From Actinoallomurus liliacearum (GTDB taxonomy: Bacteria > Actinomycetota > Actinomycetes > Streptosporangiales > Streptosporangiaceae): a stretch of DNA of 64,000 nucleotides. The DNA lies in contig NZ_BAABHJ010000005.1 of NCBI RefSeq assembly GCF_039542035.1, forward strand, positions 1,152,133 through 1,216,132, written 5' to 3'. This document shows positions 61,168 through 64,000 of this stretch, piece after piece. The notes beneath the pieces are model-generated. The model was not told the origin of the DNA. It was given only the letters and a program-made list of their open reading frames with translations, and searched no databases. The first letter of the stretch is position 1, and every line of letters starts with the position of its first letter. Both the position numbers and the translations under genes were made by a program.

Positions 61168-61297
61168 GGGGGGACCTCCGGGACGGCGAGACGGCAATCC
61201 TACGCCTCGGTAACGTACTCATCACGGCTGTTCAGCCAAGGGTGCATCGCCCTTTTTGTCCTCTACGATGCGGTGCACGTCGAGTGGGAGGTCAAGT

Positions 61298-62341
61298 GTG
61301 CGGCGCAATGTCGGTTTGGTCCTGGTCGGGATCGCGGCCTTCTTCCTCGCACTCGCCACGCTGGTGCGGTTCTATGTCGCGGACCAGGTGATCGCCGCCC
61401 CGGCGAACCTCTTCCAGCAGTCCACCCTGGAGGCGACCGACGCCTCGTACCTCGACACCGCCACCCTGAAGATTCGCAAGGGCGTGCGCCTGCGAGCGGT
61501 GAACACCGTCCGCGGCGACGCCCGGGCGGCCACCACGAAGATCGCCGTCTGGGACTCCTTCACCTCCATCGAGGACCCGGCGACGAAGAAGAGCATCGAG
61601 ATCCAGCAGCAGCGCGCCGCCTTCGACCGCCGGACCGGGACGCTCTACAACATCAAGGGCGCGTCGGTCGGCAGCGACACCGGTGTCCGGCAGTCCGGGA
61701 TCGGGACGTTCTGGCCGATCGGCGTGCACAAGCGCTCCTACCCGTACTTCGACCTCTCGACGAAGCGGACCTGGCCCGCGGCGTTCGCCGGGGAGGAGCG
61801 GATCCAGGGCATCAGGGTGTACCGCTTCGTCCAGCGGGTCCCCCCGACCGTCACCGAGTCCGTGAAGGGCGGCCTGCCCGCCGCGCTGCTGAAGGTGAAG
61901 AACCCCAAGAAACTCCCGGGCTATGACAAGAAGACCGGGAACGTCGCCGTCGACCGCGTCTACGACGCGACCGTGACGCTCTGGGTGGACCCGCGCACCG
62001 GCGGCCAGGTGAGCCAGGAGCAGAAGGTCCGGACCACGCTGCGCACCAAGGACGGCGTGGACCGGCTCGTCGCCGCCGACCTGGACCTGAAGATGACCGA
62101 CGCGAGCCAGAGATCCCTCGCCAAGGTCAACAAGGACCAGGCGCTGAAGATCGCGGCAGTCCGGACGGTCGTCCCGATCGGGGGAGCGGCCCTCGGGCTG
62201 GTCCTGCTCGTCGTCGGGCTCGTGCTGGCGGTCCCCGGCCGCCAGACCATCATCCCGCTGCCCGACTCCGCCGAAGAGAACGGGAACACGAAGAAGGCGG
62301 ACGGCCTGCGCCAGGCCGCCCGCCCTCGTTCCGGTGACTGA
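61298..62341 (+). CDS. DUF3068 membrane protein
   Basis: The 347 residues have an N-terminal helix (VGLVLVGIAAFFLALATLVR), a large extracellular beta-rich region (about 40-290) and a C-terminal helix (VVPIGGAALGLVLLVVGLVL) followed by a short cytoplasmic tail. This is the DUF3068 layout found in actinobacteria, where its members include porin-like or envelope proteins of unresolved role. The GTG at 61298 has GGGAGG 5 bp upstream; the ORF is open further upstream but without homology. It ends 0 bp from the convergent M1 gene. Confidence 0.82.
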   Translation: MRRNVGLVLVGIAAFFLALATLVRFYVADQVIAAPANLFQQSTLEATDASYLDTATLKIRKGVRLRAVNTVRGDARAATTKIAVWDSFTSIEDPATKKSIEIQQQRAAFDRRTGTLYNIKGASVGSDTGVRQSGIGTFWPIGVHKRSYPYFDLSTKRTWPAAFAGEERIQGIRVYRFVQRVPPTVTESVKGGLPAALLKVKNPKKLPGYDKKTGNVAVDRVYDATVTLWVDPRTGGQVSQEQKVRTTLRTKDGVDRLVAADLDLKMTDASQRSLAKVNKDQALKIAAVRTVVPIGGAALGLVLLVVGLVLAVPGRQTIIPLPDSAEENGNTKKADGLRQAARPRSGD

Positions 62342-63706
62342 TCAGCCGTCGATGCGGTGCTGCGTCCAGAAGGACGTCAGGTCGGTCGAGGTCGCGGCCT
62401 GGGCCGCCGCCTTGAACTCCGCCGTCGTCGACACGCCGTACCAGTGGGACTGCGCGTAGGTGCGCAGCAGGTTGGTCATCGCCGTCGTGCCGATGAGCCG
62501 GCGCAGGTCGTGGAGCGCGCACTTGCCGTAGGAGTACACGACCGTGCTGTACCGGCTCGAGTGCGCGTCCCAGTACGCCATCGAGTTGGTGATCTTCTCG
62601 GCGGACGACGCCCAGGAGACGTTGTTCCAGCAGCCCGTCCCACTGAGGCCCTGGTAGAGGTCCGTGGAGTAGTCGGCGAACGCCTCGTCCAGCCACGGGT
62701 TGTTGTACTCGTCGTCGCCGACGATGCCGTACCACCACTGGTGCGCCAGCTCGTGCGCGAGCGCGGTGGAGCTGACCAGATCGAGGACGAAGCCGGGGTA
62801 CTCCATGCCGCCGAACCAGTACCCGTTGTCCAGGACGACGTCGACCTCGCCGTACGGGTAGGCGCCGAATCGCCCGCTGTGCGCGTCGATCGCGGACTCC
62901 GCCACACTCAGCATCGAGCTCGCCGAGCTCGAACTGATCGAGCTCACCCGGTAGACGTTGATCTTCACGCCGCCCGGCGAGGTGCCGGAGACGAGGCCGA
63001 ACGGCCCGGCCCCCCAGGCGAAGTCACGGACCTGCTTCGCGGTCGCCGTCGTGACGGTCCGGCCGGAGGATCCGGGCGTGTCCACCGACGTCCCGGTCGC
63101 CGGGACGCTGATCGAACTCGGGTGGTCGAGCGTGACCTTGAAGTCACTGGCGAGGGTGTAGAACGACTCGCCGTTGTTGGTGTACGGGTCCAGGTGCCAG
63201 CCCGACCCGTCCCGGATGGCCAGGACCGGCAGGGCGTTGCCGAGGAAGTTGTACGACCCGTCGCGGCCGAACCGGTCGACGCCGGCCGGGACGACGATGC
63301 TCAGGTCGAACCCGATCGAGCCGGTCTGGCCCTGGTTCAGCGGGCTCGGCAGCGTGACCTTCAGCGCGGTGCAGCCGACCTCCAGCGAACCGGCGGTGCC
63401 GCCGGTCACGTTCGAGACCGTGATGGGCGTCGACGGGCAACTGCCGTGGTAGTTGTCCCACAGCCGCAGGTACACCTCGGTGAGCGGGGTGGCCGAGGCG
63501 TTGGTGAAACTTACGCTCTCGTGTCCGGTCCAGGTGGAGCCGCTGGAGTTGCTGGTCAGGTTCACCGTGTACGACGGCGTCGCCGGCGTCCGTACGGTGT
63601 CCGCGAGGGCGGCGGTGGCCGGGTGCGGGGTGGTGGCGTGGGCCGCGCCCACCGGGGTCAGCGCGGTCGCCGCCGAGGCGACGAGCGCGAGCAAAGCCTT
63701 CTTCAA
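62342..63706 (-). CDS. Secreted M1-family metallopeptidase
   Basis: This is a 454-residue zinc aminopeptidase-like protein. A signal peptide with cleavage near AHA-TT is followed by the N-terminal beta sandwich and then the catalytic domain. Zinc ligands are HELAH (His318, Glu319, His322) and Glu341, 18 residues after the second His (WLDEAFADY). The substrate-binding GGMEYPGF precedes HELAHQWW. TTG 63706 is the start, with AGGAG at 6-7 bp. There is no visible propeptide or C-terminal ERAP-like domain, so this is a short M1. The stop abuts DUF3068's stop (TGATCA). Confidence 0.92.
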   Translation of the reverse strand: MKKALLALVASAATALTPVGAAHATTPHPATAALADTVRTPATPSYTVNLTSNSSGSTWTGHESVSFTNASATPLTEVYLRLWDNYHGSCPSTPITVSNVTGGTAGSLEVGCTALKVTLPSPLNQGQTGSIGFDLSIVVPAGVDRFGRDGSYNFLGNALPVLAIRDGSGWHLDPYTNNGESFYTLASDFKVTLDHPSSISVPATGTSVDTPGSSGRTVTTATAKQVRDFAWGAGPFGLVSGTSPGGVKINVYRVSSISSSSASSMLSVAESAIDAHSGRFGAYPYGEVDVVLDNGYWFGGMEYPGFVLDLVSSTALAHELAHQWWYGIVGDDEYNNPWLDEAFADYSTDLYQGLSGTGCWNNVSWASSAEKITNSMAYWDAHSSRYSTVVYSYGKCALHDLRRLIGTTAMTNLLRTYAQSHWYGVSTTAEFKAAAQAATSTDLTSFWTQHRIDG

Positions 63707-63728
63707 GAGGAACTCCTGGTGATGAAGA

Positions 63729-63757
63729 GGGCCCCGCGCGGAAGACGCGCGGGGCCC
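63729..63757 (-). terminator. Intrinsic terminator of the truncated secreted-protein gene
   Basis: GGGCCCCGCGCG (63729-63740) and its complement (63746-63757) form a perfect 12-bp stem with a 5-nt loop. On the minus strand it follows the stop at 63771 and precedes TCTTCATC. It separates this gene from the M1 gene. Confidence 0.8.
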
Positions 63758-63770
63758 CGATGGATCACGG

Positions 63771-64000
63771 TCAGGATGCGTTGATGGCGACGTCGTCGAG
63801 CACGAAGCTCGTCTGCAGGCCCGAGTCCTCGGTGCCGCTGAACGATAGCGTCACGGTCTGGCCCGCGTAGGACGACACGTCGAAGGTCTTCTGCGTGTAT
63901 CCGGACGCGGCGTTGACGTTGCTGTAGGTGGCCAGCGTGGTGCTGCCGACCTTGACCGTCAGCTTGTCGTAGGCGGTGCTGCCGGACTCGCTCGTGTCGA
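63771..64000 (-). CDS. C-terminal beta-sandwich of a secreted protein (5' truncated)
   Basis: Frame read from the window edge leftward to a TGA (63771-63773) gives 76 residues with text such as DKLTVKVGSTTLATYSNVNA, TFDVSSYAGQTVTLSFSGTE and TSFVLDDVAINAS. This is the pattern of C-terminal beta-sandwich modules attached to secreted proteases of actinomycetes. The catalytic part lies outside the window. Position beside a secreted M1 peptidase fits an exoenzyme cluster. Confidence 0.7.
   Translation of the reverse strand, partial: DTSESGSTAYDKLTVKVGSTTLATYSNVNAASGYTQKTFDVSSYAGQTVTLSFSGTEDSGLQTSFVLDDVAINAS

Overview
This is a high-GC actinomycete chromosome segment. The SmpB/tmRNA pair, the FtsEX locus, an XRE/DUF397/ATPase regulator trio, frequent GTG and TTG starts, GTGA/ATGA gene overlaps and an AftD-type cluster all point that way. 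The overall style suggests Streptosporangiales (for example Thermomonosporaceae), but I cannot fix the genus from sequence alone.

Region 1 (0-9.5 kb) is core cell biology. It holds a lipoprotein, prfB (RF2), a small zinc-ribbon membrane protein, ftsE-ftsX, a broken S41 peptidase, smpB, a penicillin-binding-protein-like lipoprotein whose three active-site motifs are all altered, and a complete tmRNA with tag ANSKRTQFALAA. A C-loop hairpin pair resembling 6C RNA lies between the last two. Region 2 (9.4-16.2 kb) carries a DUF475/TerC-like membrane protein, a photolyase overlapping an SDR-DUF2867 protein, an EI24 membrane protein and a Pro/Gly-rich membrane-anchored protein.

Region 3 (16.3-28.8 kb) is one long same-strand run: two double-domain acyl-CoA dehydrogenases, a polytopic membrane protein, a 44-residue DUF2613-like peptide, GT2 and GT4 glycosyltransferases and a 1354-residue AftD-type arabinofuranosyltransferase. 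Envelope glycan assembly is the obvious theme. Short repeats are inserted in frame in two of its genes.

Region 4 (28.7-44.4 kb) is accessory and metabolic. It has a TetR-controlled ABC exporter with a frameshifted permease, DinB, a secreted tannase/feruloyl esterase, a GntR regulator beside an SsuABC-type importer, an altered Old Yellow Enzyme homologue opposite an ECF41/SigJ sigma factor, then overlapping sigma-TetR-LysR genes, a CMD-hydrolase fusion, a quinone reductase and DoxX. Region 5 (44.4-51.5 kb) has a Ser/Thr kinase with a seven-repeat WD40 sensor, a 64-bp palindrome, an ATPase/XRE/DUF397 trio, a nucleotide-sugar epimerase-like protein opposite a MarR regulator, and a two-gene nucleotidyltransferase module. 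A duplicated MarR 3' end flanks that module.

Region 6 (51.6-64 kb) holds a polyprenol-phosphate mannosyltransferase, membrane proteins, several regulator-plus-target pairs with clear palindromic operators, an internally deleted MFS transporter, rhodanese, an acyltransferase-methyltransferase pair, DUF3068, an M1 metallopeptidase and the end of a secreted protein.

Decay is a recurring feature. Clear cases are the S41 gene, the ABC permease, the MFS gene and the MarR fragment; the PBP, OYE and epimerase homologues have lost expected active-site residues. No CRISPR array, rRNA, free-standing tRNA or complete insertion sequence was found.
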